NCBI GenBank assembly: GCA_016281815.1
Contig: JAEEJK010000045.1
Coordinates: forward strand, 1 to 64,000
Direction: 5' to 3'
Length of the DNA: 64,000 bases
DNA from: Prevotella sp.
GTDB lineage: Bacteria > Bacteroidota > Bacteroidia > Bacteroidales > Bacteroidaceae
The notes beneath the pieces were generated by a model. That model was not told the origin of the DNA. It made no database searches and saw only the letters and a program-made list of their open reading frames with translations. Position numbers and translations under genes: made by a program. Below are positions 47,654 to 59,733 of this stretch, one piece after another. Numbering within the stretch: position 1 is the first letter of the stretch; each line of letters starts with the position of its first letter.

Positions 47654-48571
47654 TCACTTTACTCCATGTACAAGTGTTTTCAGGGTATAGACGGATTTGG
47701 ATGCAGTAATAAACAGGATATTGCGCTCTTTTCCGCCAAAACAAACGTTGGCTGTCCAGTCTTCGGGAATGGGGAAGTGTGCTATCTTCTGGCCATTCTT
47801 ATCGAATACGGTCACACCGTCGCCTGTAAGATAGATGTTTCCTCTGTCATCGATTGTCATCCCGTCTGACCCCATATCGGCAAATACCTGCCGGTTAGAC
47901 AGTGAGCCGTCTGGCTGGATGTCATATTTCAGGATCCTGTTTGCTTTTGCTTCCGCTACATACAGATATTTCCCGTCGGGAGTTCCGACAATACCATTGG
48001 GCTGGTTAAGCGTCGAGTCGAGCATGATGAGTCGCTCGCCTCCCGGAGCAAGATAATACAAGCCTTCCACAGGTTGCTGGCGCTCTGGACTGCGTGTCCA
48101 ATAGTCTCTTTTAAAATATGGGTCAGTCAGATAATAACTTCCATCCTTCGATATCCAAACATCGTTGGGGCCGTTCAGCAACTTTTCGCGATAGTCGGTT
48201 ATCAGTATCTTGGAATGACCAGAAGTATCGAAAGACCAAAGTTGGTTGTCCATGTCTGCACAGGCTATCAGGTTACCCTGGGCATCGAAGTACATCCCAT
48301 TGGAGCGGCCGCTCTGATCAGTGAACAGCGTTATCTCTCCGGATTCGCAGTGCCAACGGTAAATCTTATTATTGGGTTGGTCTGTAAAGAAGACATCACC
48401 CTTTGCGTTGACCGCTGGTCCTTCTGTAAAACTATACGTATCAGAGACTCTTACAGGGGTTTCCCCTTCTGCAACGATATCATTCGACTGAGCCTGAGAA
48501 CATGCACTCATTACATAAAGAAAAGTGCATGCCAGCATGAATAGTGAGTTTGAAAATTTTTCTCTCATCAT
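47654..48571 (-). CDS. SMP-30/gluconolactonase-like lipoprotein
   Basis: YSFTEGPAVNAKGDVFFTDQPNNKIYRW, RSNGMYFDAQGNLIACAD, LNGPNDVWISKDGSYYLTDPYF, QPNGIVGTPDGKYLYVAEA. Confidence 0.88.
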   Translation of the reverse strand: MMREKFSNSLFMLACTFLYVMSACSQAQSNDIVAEGETPVRVSDTYSFTEGPAVNAKGDVFFTDQPNNKIYRWHCESGEITLFTDQSGRSNGMYFDAQGNLIACADMDNQLWSFDTSGHSKILITDYREKLLNGPNDVWISKDGSYYLTDPYFKRDYWTRSPERQQPVEGLYYLAPGGERLIMLDSTLNQPNGIVGTPDGKYLYVAEAKANRILKYDIQPDGSLSNRQVFADMGSDGMTIDDRGNIYLTGDGVTVFDKNGQKIAHFPIPEDWTANVCFGGKERNILFITASKSVYTLKTLVHGVK

Positions 48572-48588
48572 TGATAATGCTATGTCCG

Positions 48589-48888
48589 TTATTTGCCGAC
48601 TCGCTCTCCGTGGGCATAGACCACATTCATCCGTTCAACGGTGATCTTCTCCCATACATGCTCGGTCACGTAAATTTCGTTGGCGAGGTATTCGTCAAGT
48701 TCTTCGCGGTTCTGAAACTCCATAATGAGTACAGACCCTTTTAGTTTGCCTTCATCATCCAGCATACCTCCTGCTGCAATGAGATGTTCCTTCAATCTCT
48801 CCATCCCTTCCAAATGCAGGGGGCGTACCTCCATTCTCTTCTCCAGCATTCCTTCTCCATCGTAAGCGGTGATTACAAATTGTGCCAT
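48589..48888 (-). CDS. YciI-family protein
   Basis: FVITAYDGEGMLEKRMEVRPLHLEGMERLKEHLIAAGGMLDDEGKLKGSVLIMEFQNREELDEYLANEIYV. Confidence 0.88.
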   Translation of the reverse strand: MAQFVITAYDGEGMLEKRMEVRPLHLEGMERLKEHLIAAGGMLDDEGKLKGSVLIMEFQNREELDEYLANEIYVTEHVWEKITVERMNVVYAHGERVGK

Positions 48889-48979
48889 AATTTTTTTTAT
48901 AAGTTTTTTTAGTAGGTGATAGTCTCTTGGTTCCTTCCTTGTCGCGCCACATCATCATAGATGGTGCTCTAAGAAAAGA

Positions 48980-49015
48980 AATTCCCCGAAAGTCACAGGC
49001 CTTCGGGGAATTTCT
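48980..49015 (-). terminator. Terminator downstream of the GH10-esterase gene
   Basis: Minus strand AAATTCCCCGAAGG...CTTTCGGGGAATTTCTTTTC. Confidence 0.8.
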
Positions 49016-49020
49016 TTATC

Positions 49021-51336
<2,316 letters not shown>

Positions 51337-51660
51337 TTATTATTGCAAAAAAATTAAGAATAATTGTGAAACGATTTGATGGTGGTATTTATTCAGCGAA
51401 TCATCATTTGAGTCGCCTACGGCGAGAAATTTTAAGAAAATGTATAAGAAAATTATAAGAAAATATTTTTTTACCATTTTTTTATTCATTTTTTTATCAT
51501 TTGACTTCCGCTTCGCACGTCGACCGTTGGTTCTGCCCGTCAGGGCACTCCAAATGATGATCGTTGGATCTGTAATGCACAAGACCCGCCCCCAGGCTGT
51601 TTTCATCCGTACAGATCATGTTTATTCTTCCTTATAGATGGTTTATTCATTAAAAAATAC

Positions 51661-51668
51661 TATATTTG
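51661..51668 (+). promoter_or_regulatory. TATATTTG -7 element of Fib_succ-like cassette 1
   Basis: Same TATATTTGCAC.ATTGT leader in all three cassettes. Confidence 0.6.
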
Positions 51669-51728
51669 CACGATTGTTAGATTTCAATGATATTTGAAAC
51701 TTCGCAGATAACTAAAACTATAACAGAT

Positions 51729-52730
51729 ATGAAAAGACTATTATCTATATTGGTGGTATTTCTCATTTCCACCGCAATTAAAGCACAGGGCACACAGAAT
51801 TATTTGTTGGGTGATGTCAACAGGGACGGCAAAGTCACGGTTGCCGATGCGATGATGGTGGTGAACATCATCATGAATGGCTATACCTCTTTTTCAGTCA
51901 GTCCTACAGCCGTCTCCATACCTGCTGGAGGCACCGCTACGATTGATATCGAGGGCGGCTACAATGAATACGAGGTCACATCTTCCAATACCAATGTGGT
52001 CAAGGCTACGCTCAACGGTTCAACCATCACCCTCACTGCCGTGGCCAGCGGCGAGGCCAAAGTTATCGTCAAGGATGTGCTGACCATGAGGTATGTGGAA
52101 ATCCCTGTCAAGGTGGGATATCCTTCATCTCCATCCTTTCTTGCCTGCCCCGATGACCACCATCCCCATCTGATTGATCTTGGTCTGCCCTCTGGCACAA
52201 AGTGGGCGTGCTGCAACGTGGATACGGACCATCCCGAGAACCATAGTCCCACCAACTACGGTGGCTACTACGCCTGGGGCGAGACAGAGACGAAAACGAC
52301 TTATGAGCGTAGCAACTACATTCATTATGACGCTTCCCAAGAAACCTACCATGACCTCGGCAGTGACATCGCCGGTACGGAGTACGACGTGGCCCATGTG
52401 AAATGGGGCGGCAGTTGGGTGATGCCGTCAAAAGAGCAGCAAATCGAATTGATGGACAACTGCACCTACGAATGGACGACAGTGGACGGTGTCAATGGAG
52501 ATAAGTTCACTAGTAATATCAACGGCAGTAGCATCTTCTTGCCGGCATCTGGCGAATACCTCTTAGATGATTTGGTCAGACCAGGAATAACAGGTGACTA
52601 CTGGTCATCGACACAAGACTCGTTAGATTCGTCCAGAGTACCCCGCCTGCGTGTCTCTCAGACTAGTACTCGCGTGAACAAAATAGACCGCATTTATGGT
52701 CGGAGCGTCCGCCCGGTGGTCAGTAAATGA
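51729..52730 (+). CDS. Secreted dockerin-like / Ig-like / Fib_succ_major-type protein, paralog 1
   Basis: LLGDVNRDGKVTVADAMMVVNIIMNG (dockerin/EF-hand-like); FSVSPTAVSIPAGGTATIDIEGGYNEYEVTSSNTNVVKATLNGSTITLTAVASGEAKVIV; HLIDLGLPSGTKWACCNV...WGGSWVMPSKEQ...GDYWSST...YGRSVRPV. Confidence 0.85.
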   Translation: MKRLLSILVVFLISTAIKAQGTQNYLLGDVNRDGKVTVADAMMVVNIIMNGYTSFSVSPTAVSIPAGGTATIDIEGGYNEYEVTSSNTNVVKATLNGSTITLTAVASGEAKVIVKDVLTMRYVEIPVKVGYPSSPSFLACPDDHHPHLIDLGLPSGTKWACCNVDTDHPENHSPTNYGGYYAWGETETKTTYERSNYIHYDASQETYHDLGSDIAGTEYDVAHVKWGGSWVMPSKEQQIELMDNCTYEWTTVDGVNGDKFTSNINGSSIFLPASGEYLLDDLVRPGITGDYWSSTQDSLDSSRVPRLRVSQTSTRVNKIDRIYGRSVRPVVSK

Positions 52731-52843
52731 ATGCATCCTTTCCCAACGCGGAAGACGCAATTTGAAGACGCAAACTGAACCCTTTTATGTGCAAGGGCAG
52801 ACGCAGATTTTCAAGTTGTATTCAAGGCGAATTAATGTGAAAT

Positions 52844-54121
52844 ATGAAAAGAATATTCCTTGTCATCCTCAAGATCCTTGTTGGACTTTTGGGTTTTCTC
52901 ATCCTTGCCATAGGTTTGTTGCTCATCTTGGCACGCTGCCATCCTGAACTTATACAACGATTCTTTGAGGAGAAGCCGGAATATATCAGTTTTTCCGCAC
53001 TGCCGCATGACCGCGATTCCATGAAGGCAGATTTTGATGGCATTCACCAGATTGTGGCAGAGAATTACTCACTCTACCGTCAAAAAGGCATATCGATGGA
53101 CTCTCTCTACGATGTCTATTCTGCCCGCTTGCGCGACTCGGTTAAGACCAGTGATGACTATGGTGTGATGCTCATGGAGTATTTTGCTGACTTACATTGC
53201 GGACACGCATGCGCATTTTTCAGCGGAGAACATTTTGGTGGGGCGGAGCCCCTCTATATTGAAGGACGTCTTTTCCTTGACCATCCAGGTGATTATATCC
53301 GCCAACATGGATTCCGCGACAAGGACGAAATCGTTGCCATCAACGGAAAGCCCATCCCCATCTGGATGGCTGATAACATACGGTATCATGAAGGCTCTAC
53401 CGCTGCACAGAGGGCATTCAGAACAGCATCGGCTGCGCTCTCAAGTTATACCGACACTTTGCTGAACATCACCGTGGCTCGGGGTGGCGACACCATCTCA
53501 ATACCGCTGCCGCTCCAAGCGAAAGGCTTCCCGAACCCCAACATTTGTGAGAGAAAGATCCTGCAGGACTCCATCGGTTATATTGCGATCAACACCATGA
53601 GGAACGGTATTGTAGAGGTGTTCGACAGCCTTTATCCGTCGGTCAAGAGCCTCCCTTATCTGATTGTAGATGTACGCAGAAACGGAGGTGGGAACAGCCT
53701 GAATGGGGAGAAACTTTGCGAATATCTGCTGAAACGAGAGAAAAAGCATTGCTTGTATGACAAAACTCTCACGCCTCGTGCTGATGCCTATCGTGGAAAG
53801 GTGTTCCTGCTTATTGATACACGGACATTCTCCGCTGCAGAGAGTTTTGCCATCGATCTTTGGGAGAGTGGCGAGGTCATCCTGGTGGGATGTCCTACGG
53901 GTGGAGATACAGGAAGCAGTCCTGAAACTTTCAAATCGCCAGCCGGGCTTTCTTTCCGGATTCCCCTGCGAGAACCTCGTCTATCACCTAAGGGTTTCCC
54001 ATTGGAAGGTCGCGGGATACCTCCACATTACAAAGTGGCACAGACTGTGAAAGACTTCATGGCCGGGATTGACACACAGTTGGAATTTACACTCAGTTTG
54101 ATTCAAAAGGGCAAGGATTAA
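52844..54121 (+). CDS. S41-family (C-terminal-processing-like) peptidase with N-terminal TM anchor
   Basis: DFDGIHQIVAENYS, DLHCGHACAF, KSLPYLIVDVRRNGGGNS, VFLLIDTRTFSAAESFAIDL (catalytic Ser context), VGCPTGGDTGSSPE. Confidence 0.88.
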   Translation: MKRIFLVILKILVGLLGFLILAIGLLLILARCHPELIQRFFEEKPEYISFSALPHDRDSMKADFDGIHQIVAENYSLYRQKGISMDSLYDVYSARLRDSVKTSDDYGVMLMEYFADLHCGHACAFFSGEHFGGAEPLYIEGRLFLDHPGDYIRQHGFRDKDEIVAINGKPIPIWMADNIRYHEGSTAAQRAFRTASAALSSYTDTLLNITVARGGDTISIPLPLQAKGFPNPNICERKILQDSIGYIAINTMRNGIVEVFDSLYPSVKSLPYLIVDVRRNGGGNSLNGEKLCEYLLKREKKHCLYDKTLTPRADAYRGKVFLLIDTRTFSAAESFAIDLWESGEVILVGCPTGGDTGSSPETFKSPAGLSFRIPLREPRLSPKGFPLEGRGIPPHYKVAQTVKDFMAGIDTQLEFTLSLIQKGKD

Positions 54122-54130
54122 AGGTAAAGA

Positions 54131-54647
54131 TTTTTCAACACAGAGATACAGAGGTACAGAGATTTTTATGTGATTTTCAACGCAGTTACAGAGATTAAGG
54201 AATTAATGGGATATTATATGGTAATTATATGTTCATTCAACTTCCTCAAGTTCAAACTTATCTGAAATGAAGAGATGATCAAAAACCGCTTCGCTTCGGA
54301 AAAAAGAAGAAAAACTTTCTTGGATGATATTTGGCAAACGCTGATGCTTGAGATTTTTTTAAGTAGCGAGAGCAGAGCGATGCTTTGCATCAGCTATGCC
54401 GAGTCACGACAAAAAATCAGCGAAGGTAAAAAACGCCAAGGCGTTCGCAAAAAGGGGGAAAAAAGAGCCCTCTATGTAGGGTCAACGCCCCCCAACCCCC
54501 TCTAATCTTAGAGGGGGAGCCTGATTACTCCTGCTTCAGATGGCTGATTACTCTTGTTTCAGACGGCTGATTACTTTTGTTTCAGAAAAGCAATCAGGAG
54601 TGATGCTTTAATAATCTCTGTACCTTTGTAACTCTGTGTTGGAAAAT
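54131..54647. repeat. MITE-like intergenic element, copy A (about 35-bp imperfect terminal inverted repeats, no coding capacity)
   Basis: Left TTTTTCAACACAGAGATACAGAGGTACAGAGATTTTT; right ATAATCTCTGTACCTTTGTAACTCTGTGTTGGAAAAT (its reverse complement matches left). Confidence 0.7.
54521..54589. repeat. 23-bp tandem repeat, 3 copies
   Basis: CTGATTACTCCTGCTTCAGATGG / CTGATTACTCTTGTTTCAGACGG / CTGATTACTTTTGTTTCAGAAAA. Confidence 0.9.
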
Positions 54648-54778
54648 AATTTATGAAAAATTCGTGGACATTCGTGGCTATTCGTGTGAAAGATTTTCTT
54701 GGCGTATAATTATCATGTAATGATCCATTTAATTTTCCCTTATTTTGAATCTCTATTGGTACTATCATGGAAAAATGC

Positions 54779-54786
54779 TATATTTG
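54779..54786 (+). promoter_or_regulatory. TATATTTG -7 element of Fib_succ-like cassette 2
   Basis: 80 bp upstream of the ATG at 54859; conserved with cassette 3. Confidence 0.6.
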
Positions 54787-54858
54787 CACAATTGTAGGAT
54801 CTCAATGATGTTTGATTACTTCACTGAAACCAAAACGATAACAATAATTGTAACAGAT

Positions 54859-55851
54859 ATGAGGAAACTATTATCCTTTTTTATGGTGATGCTCATGGCC
54901 CATACCACCTATGCTCAGAGTTCACAGAACTATTTATTGGGTGATGTCAACAAGGACGGCAGGGTCACAGTTGCCGATGCGATGATGGTGGTAAACATCA
55001 TCATGAATGGCTACACCCCCTTCTCTGTCAATCCTACGGCAGTCACCATGTTTGCAGATGGTTCTGCTACGATTGATATCGAGGGCGGCTACAATGAATA
55101 TGAGGTCACATCTTCCAACACCAAAGTGGTTAAGGCTACGCTCAGCGGCTCCACCATCACCCTCACTGCCGTGGCCATAGGCGAGGCCAAAGTGACTGTC
55201 AAGGATGTGCAGACGTTCCGCACCATCGAGATACCCGTCAAGGTGGAAACTCCATCCTACCTCGCCTGTCCAGATGATCATCATCCGCACCTGATTGACC
55301 TCGGCCTGCCATCCGGCACGAAGTGGGCATGCTGCAACGTAGACACGGACCATCCCGAGAACCAAAGCCCCACCAACTATGGCGGCTATTATGCCTGGGG
55401 CGAGATGAAGACAAAAGACACATATTACCTTGACAACTACATCCATTGCGACGGCTCATTAAGTACCTGCCACAACCTCGGCAACGACATCGCCGGCACG
55501 GAGTACGATGTGGCCCATGTGAAATGGGGCGGCTCATGGGTGATGCCGTCAAACGAGCAGCGAGACGAATTGGTCAACAACTGTACCTATGAATGGACGA
55601 CGGTGGACGGAGTTAAAGGAGGCAAGTTCACAAGCAATAAGAACGGTGCGAGTATCTTCTTGCCTGCAGCGGGCGATCGCTCGGGCGACGACATCAATGA
55701 CGCCAGCAGTTACGGCTACTACTGGTCATCGACGCGGCTCCCGGCACACATTGGCTACGCGTACTACCTCTACTTCTCTTCGGACGACGTCAACTTGGGC
55801 AGCATAGGCCACCGCTACTACGGTCGGAGCGTTCGCCCGGTCGCCAGATAG
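54859..55851 (+). CDS. Secreted dockerin-like / Ig-like / Fib_succ_major-type protein, paralog 2
   Basis: MRKLLSFFMVMLMAHTTYAQ; LLGDVNKDGRVTVADAMMVVNIIMNG; HLIDLGLPSGTKWACCNVDTDHPENQSPTNYGGYYAWGE; SIFLPAAGDRSGDDINDASSYGYYWSST...RYYGRSVRPVAR. Start at 54859 (shared leader) rather than 54745. Confidence 0.85.
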   Translation: MRKLLSFFMVMLMAHTTYAQSSQNYLLGDVNKDGRVTVADAMMVVNIIMNGYTPFSVNPTAVTMFADGSATIDIEGGYNEYEVTSSNTKVVKATLSGSTITLTAVAIGEAKVTVKDVQTFRTIEIPVKVETPSYLACPDDHHPHLIDLGLPSGTKWACCNVDTDHPENQSPTNYGGYYAWGEMKTKDTYYLDNYIHCDGSLSTCHNLGNDIAGTEYDVAHVKWGGSWVMPSNEQRDELVNNCTYEWTTVDGVKGGKFTSNKNGASIFLPAAGDRSGDDINDASSYGYYWSSTRLPAHIGYAYYLYFSSDDVNLGSIGHRYYGRSVRPVAR

Positions 55852-56048
55852 GTGCATCCTTGTCCCGCCCCCTCGCCCGCAAACCCACTTGGGGTGGTGG
55901 TGGGGCTCGAAAAATGTGAATGTGAGTGGAAACAATTGCCAAAATGCGGACATGCATAAAGCAAGTCCTTACGACTTCTATGACAATTTTGCACACGCCA
56001 AAGGGCATACATAAAGTAAGCCCCAACAGTGTTTGATGAGGTTGATTT

Positions 56049-58874
56049 TTAAAGGAGTTCTCGTTGTAGGAACTTTGCGGTGTAGCCCTTTCCGCTGCGT
56101 GCCACCTCCTCCGGAGTGCCGGTGACGACAACTTGTCCGCCGCCGCGGCCGCCGTCGGGCCCCATGTCGATGATGTGGTCGGCCAATTTGATGACATCCA
56201 GGTTGTGCTCAATGACGATGACGGTGTTGCCACGGGCAACCAGCCGTTGCAATACGTCCATGAGGATGCGTATATCCTCAAAGTGCAGGCCTGTGGTAGG
56301 CTCGTCGAGGATATACACCGTTTTCCCTGTGTCGCGCTTCGAAAGTTCGGTGGCCAACTTCACCCGCTGGCTCTCGCCGCCGGAGAGGGTGGTGGAAGGC
56401 TGACCGAGTTTGATATAGCCCAGTCCTACGTCCTGAATGGTCTTGACTTTGTGGAGGATGGCAGGCACATTCTCAAAATATTCCACGGCTTGGTTGATGG
56501 TCATGTCGAGGACATCGGCAATCGACTTACCCTTGAACCTCACCTCCAGTGTCTCACGGTTGTATCGCTTGCCGTGGCAAACCTCGCAGGGCACCATGAC
56601 ATCGGGCAGGAAGTTCATCTCGATGGTGCGGTAGCCATTGCCTCCGCAGGCCTCGCATCGGCCCCCCTTGACATTGAAAGAGAAACGGCCAGGTTTGTAG
56701 CCTCGTATCTTGGCTTCGGGAAGATTGACGAACAGGGAGCGGATGTCGCCGAACACACCCGTGTAGGTAGCGGGATTAGACCGAGGCGTGCGTCCGATGG
56801 GCGACTGGTCCACGTCCACCACCTTGTCCACATAGTGCAGTCCCTCGATGCTGTCGTAGGGCATGGGGTGCTTCAGCGAACGGTAGAAATGCTGCGAGAG
56901 GATGGGCTGCAGTGTCTCGTTGACGAGCGTGGACTTTCCCGAACCGCTCACGCCGGTCACCACAATCAGTTTTCCCAGCGGAAAATCCACATCGATGCCA
57001 CGGAGGTTGTTGCCGCGCGCCCCGTGTATTCTGATGCTCTTGCCATTACCTTTGCGGCGGGTCTCAGGAACCGGAATCTGGCGCACTCCGTTTAGGTATT
57101 CGCTGGTGATGGTGGAATGGTTCAGCATGTTGCCCACCGTGCCCTGATAGACCACCTCACCACCTTTGCGGCCAGCCTTCGGGCCGATGTCGACGATGTA
57201 GTCGGAGGCGAGCATCATGTCTTTGTCGTGCTCCACCACGATGACGGTGTTGCCGATGTCGCGCAACTGCTTCAGACTACTGATGAGTTTCTCGTTGTCG
57301 CGTTGGTGGAGTCCGATGCTGGGCTCGTCGAGGATGTAAAGCACATTGACCAACTGGGAGCCTATCTGTGTGGCCAGTCGGATGCGCTGACTCTCGCCGC
57401 CGGAAAGTGATGCCGACTGTCGGTCAAGCGACAGGTAGTCGAGTCCCACGTCGAGCAGGAAGTCGATGCGGGTGCGTATCTCCTTGAGAATTTCAGTGGC
57501 AATCTTCTTTTCCTTGCTTCCCAGGTGCTGTTCGGCCTCATCGAGCCATTCACGCAACTGGCTGATGTCGAGATGGGAGGCCTCCGAGATGTTCTTGTCC
57601 CAGATGCGGAACGACAAAGACTCTCGGTTGAGGCGCTGTCCCTTGCACTCCGGGCATTGGCAGACCGCCAAGAACTGGTCCGCCCATTTCTGACCGCTGG
57701 CGCTGTCGTCGTTCTCCATCACCTGACGGAGGTATTTGATGACACCGTCGTAGTTGGTGAAATAATCGCTCGACGTGTGAACGAGTTCCTTGGCGATGCG
57801 CACGGAAGAGAGCGATCCGTAGAGAATTTCCCTGAGCGCCTCATCAGGCACCTCGCTCATAGGGGTCTTCACCGTGCAGTCATATTTTTGGAGGATGGCA
57901 TCTATCTGCCAAAAAATCATTTGGTTGCGATATTTCCCCAGAGGGGTGATAGCCCCCTCGGCGATGGACAACCGCTTGTCGGGCATCACCTTGTCAAGGT
58001 CAATCTCATTGATATAGCCCAGTCCCTTGCAGTGCGGACAGGCACCCTCAGGTGAGTTGAACGAGAAGCGGTTGGGAGCCGGGTCGGCATAGGAGATGCC
58101 GGTGGTGGGGCACATCAGGCGTTTGGAGAAACTGCGCAGGCTGCTGTCCTCCTTGTCGAGAATCATCACCACACCCTCACCCTGGCGCATGGCGATTTCT
58201 ACACTTCGGCGCAGCCGCTCGTCATCCTTGCTCTGCACCTTGAGTTTGTCGACGACCACCTCGATGTTGTGGTTCTTGTAGCGGTCCACCTTCATGCCGC
58301 GTGTGATTTCGGCTATCTCTCCGTCGACACGCACATAAAGGTATCCTTTGCGGCGCATGCTCTCAAACAGTTCGCGGTAATGTCCCTTTCGCTGTCTGAC
58401 CAAGGGTGCGAGGATGTAGATGGGATGGTCGCCATAGCGGTCGAGGATCATCTGCTGTACACGCTCCTCGGTGTATTTCACCATCTCCTCACCGGTGTGG
58501 TAACTGTATGCCGTTCCGGCGCGGGCGTAGAGCAGTCGGAGGAAATCATAAATCTCTGTGGTGGTGCCCACGGTGGAGCGGGGGTTCTTGTTGGTGGTCT
58601 TCTGCTCGATGCTGATGACGGGACTCAGACCTGTGATCTTGTCCACATCCGGGCGCTCCATTCCCCCCAGGAAGTTGCGCGCGTATGCAGAGAATGTCTC
58701 GATGTACCGTCGCTGTCCCTCCGCGTAGATGGTGTCGAAGGCAAGGGACGACTTGCCCGAGCCTGAAAGACCGGTAATCACCGTCAGGCTGCCACGCGGG
58801 ATCTCCACGTCGATGTTCTTCAGATTGTGAACCCTGGCTCCCCAGACATTGATTTTCTCGTCCTCTCGCTGCAT
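56049..58874 (-). CDS. uvrA: Excinuclease ABC subunit A
   Basis: [61 protein letters not shown]; two ABC signature blocks ([43 protein letters not shown]); Zn-finger CEACGGNGY...CEVCHGKRY. Confidence 0.98.
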   Translation of the reverse strand: MQREDEKINVWGARVHNLKNIDVEIPRGSLTVITGLSGSGKSSLAFDTIYAEGQRRYIETFSAYARNFLGGMERPDVDKITGLSPVISIEQKTTNKNPRSTVGTTTEIYDFLRLLYARAGTAYSYHTGEEMVKYTEERVQQMILDRYGDHPIYILAPLVRQRKGHYRELFESMRRKGYLYVRVDGEIAEITRGMKVDRYKNHNIEVVVDKLKVQSKDDERLRRSVEIAMRQGEGVVMILDKEDSSLRSFSKRLMCPTTGISYADPAPNRFSFNSPEGACPHCKGLGYINEIDLDKVMPDKRLSIAEGAITPLGKYRNQMIFWQIDAILQKYDCTVKTPMSEVPDEALREILYGSLSSVRIAKELVHTSSDYFTNYDGVIKYLRQVMENDDSASGQKWADQFLAVCQCPECKGQRLNRESLSFRIWDKNISEASHLDISQLREWLDEAEQHLGSKEKKIATEILKEIRTRIDFLLDVGLDYLSLDRQSASLSGGESQRIRLATQIGSQLVNVLYILDEPSIGLHQRDNEKLISSLKQLRDIGNTVIVVEHDKDMMLASDYIVDIGPKAGRKGGEVVYQGTVGNMLNHSTITSEYLNGVRQIPVPETRRKGNGKSIRIHGARGNNLRGIDVDFPLGKLIVVTGVSGSGKSTLVNETLQPILSQHFYRSLKHPMPYDSIEGLHYVDKVVDVDQSPIGRTPRSNPATYTGVFGDIRSLFVNLPEAKIRGYKPGRFSFNVKGGRCEACGGNGYRTIEMNFLPDVMVPCEVCHGKRYNRETLEVRFKGKSIADVLDMTINQAVEYFENVPAILHKVKTIQDVGLGYIKLGQPSTTLSGGESQRVKLATELSKRDTGKTVYILDEPTTGLHFEDIRILMDVLQRLVARGNTVIVIEHNLDVIKLADHIIDMGPDGGRGGGQVVVTGTPEEVARSGKGYTAKFLQRELL

Positions 58875-58916
58875 AGTTTTGATGAATGGGTGCTTGTTGT
58901 TGCTTTGTCCGTGAGG

Positions 58917-59651
58917 TTATGGGTTGTTTGACGGTGCAGTGGACTCGTGCTCGCGGAATCCGCGCAGGAGGTTGACATCGCGCCTGATGTGGTATTTGCG
59001 TCCATCGGCCCCCTTGGCCTGCACATCGACATAATAGACACCCTCTTTCGCGTCGTGTCCGTTAAAAGTGCCGTCCCATCCGCCAGCGGGGTCGGTCCAC
59101 TCATAAATTTTCTGTCCCCATCGGCTGAAGATGATGGCCCTGAACTCCACGAGGCTCTGATATTCCTTGGGTTTGTAGATGTCATTCCTATCGTCGCCAT
59201 TGGGGGAGAATGCGTTGGGCATGGTGAGTTTGCTCTCGCTGATGGTGACACGGAGTGGTCCTAGGTCGTTCCAGTAATCCTGGGTGTAGGTGATGGAGTC
59301 ATTGCCTTGTGTGAAGATGGCGTAACAGACGATTCTGTGAGAACCCGCCTGTGAGAAGGTGTATTCCGTGTCTTGCTCGTATCGGATCAGGTAGGGCTCA
59401 TTTTGGGCATCGCCCTCCAATGAGAAACGCCATTCGTAGTACTCATTCCATGCCCCTGTGTTCTCGGGATTGGCTTGAAAGCGGCCCACGAGAGGAGCCG
59501 ACCCCGAATAGTCGGTGCTCTGTTCTTCTTTTCCGTCCGAACTGATGTATGTGGCGGTGGGAGAGATGGTGGGTGTCTCATCGTCCTGAGCCATTGCGGT
59601 GAGGGCGAAGCAAACCAATATGGCGGATAAGGCAAGTTTTTTAGTCGTCAT
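58917..59651 (-). CDS. Secreted protein with gliding-motility/T9SS type-B C-terminal domain
   Basis: MTTKKLALSAILVCFALTAMAQ; TMPNAFSPNGDDRNDIYKPKEYQSLVEFRAIIFSRWGQKIYEWTDPAGGWDGTFNGHDAKEGVYYVDVQAKGADGRKYHIRRDVNLLR. Confidence 0.88.
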   Translation of the reverse strand: MTTKKLALSAILVCFALTAMAQDDETPTISPTATYISSDGKEEQSTDYSGSAPLVGRFQANPENTGAWNEYYEWRFSLEGDAQNEPYLIRYEQDTEYTFSQAGSHRIVCYAIFTQGNDSITYTQDYWNDLGPLRVTISESKLTMPNAFSPNGDDRNDIYKPKEYQSLVEFRAIIFSRWGQKIYEWTDPAGGWDGTFNGHDAKEGVYYVDVQAKGADGRKYHIRRDVNLLRGFREHESTAPSNNP

Positions 59652-59733
59652 GTCATTCTGTTTTCTATCAAAACGCGAAGATACGAAAAATAGTTTGTCA
59701 GACAGCGTTCATTTTTCGTTTTTTTGGCATTTT

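Noticed and set aside
54275-54505. 76-aa ORF inside the MITE-like element
   Set aside because: Not preserved in element copy B (different length and frame content); low-complexity basic peptide.
56133-57095. 320-aa plus-strand ORF antisense to uvrA
   Set aside because: uvrA is unambiguous on the minus strand; the antisense frame is a compositional by-product.
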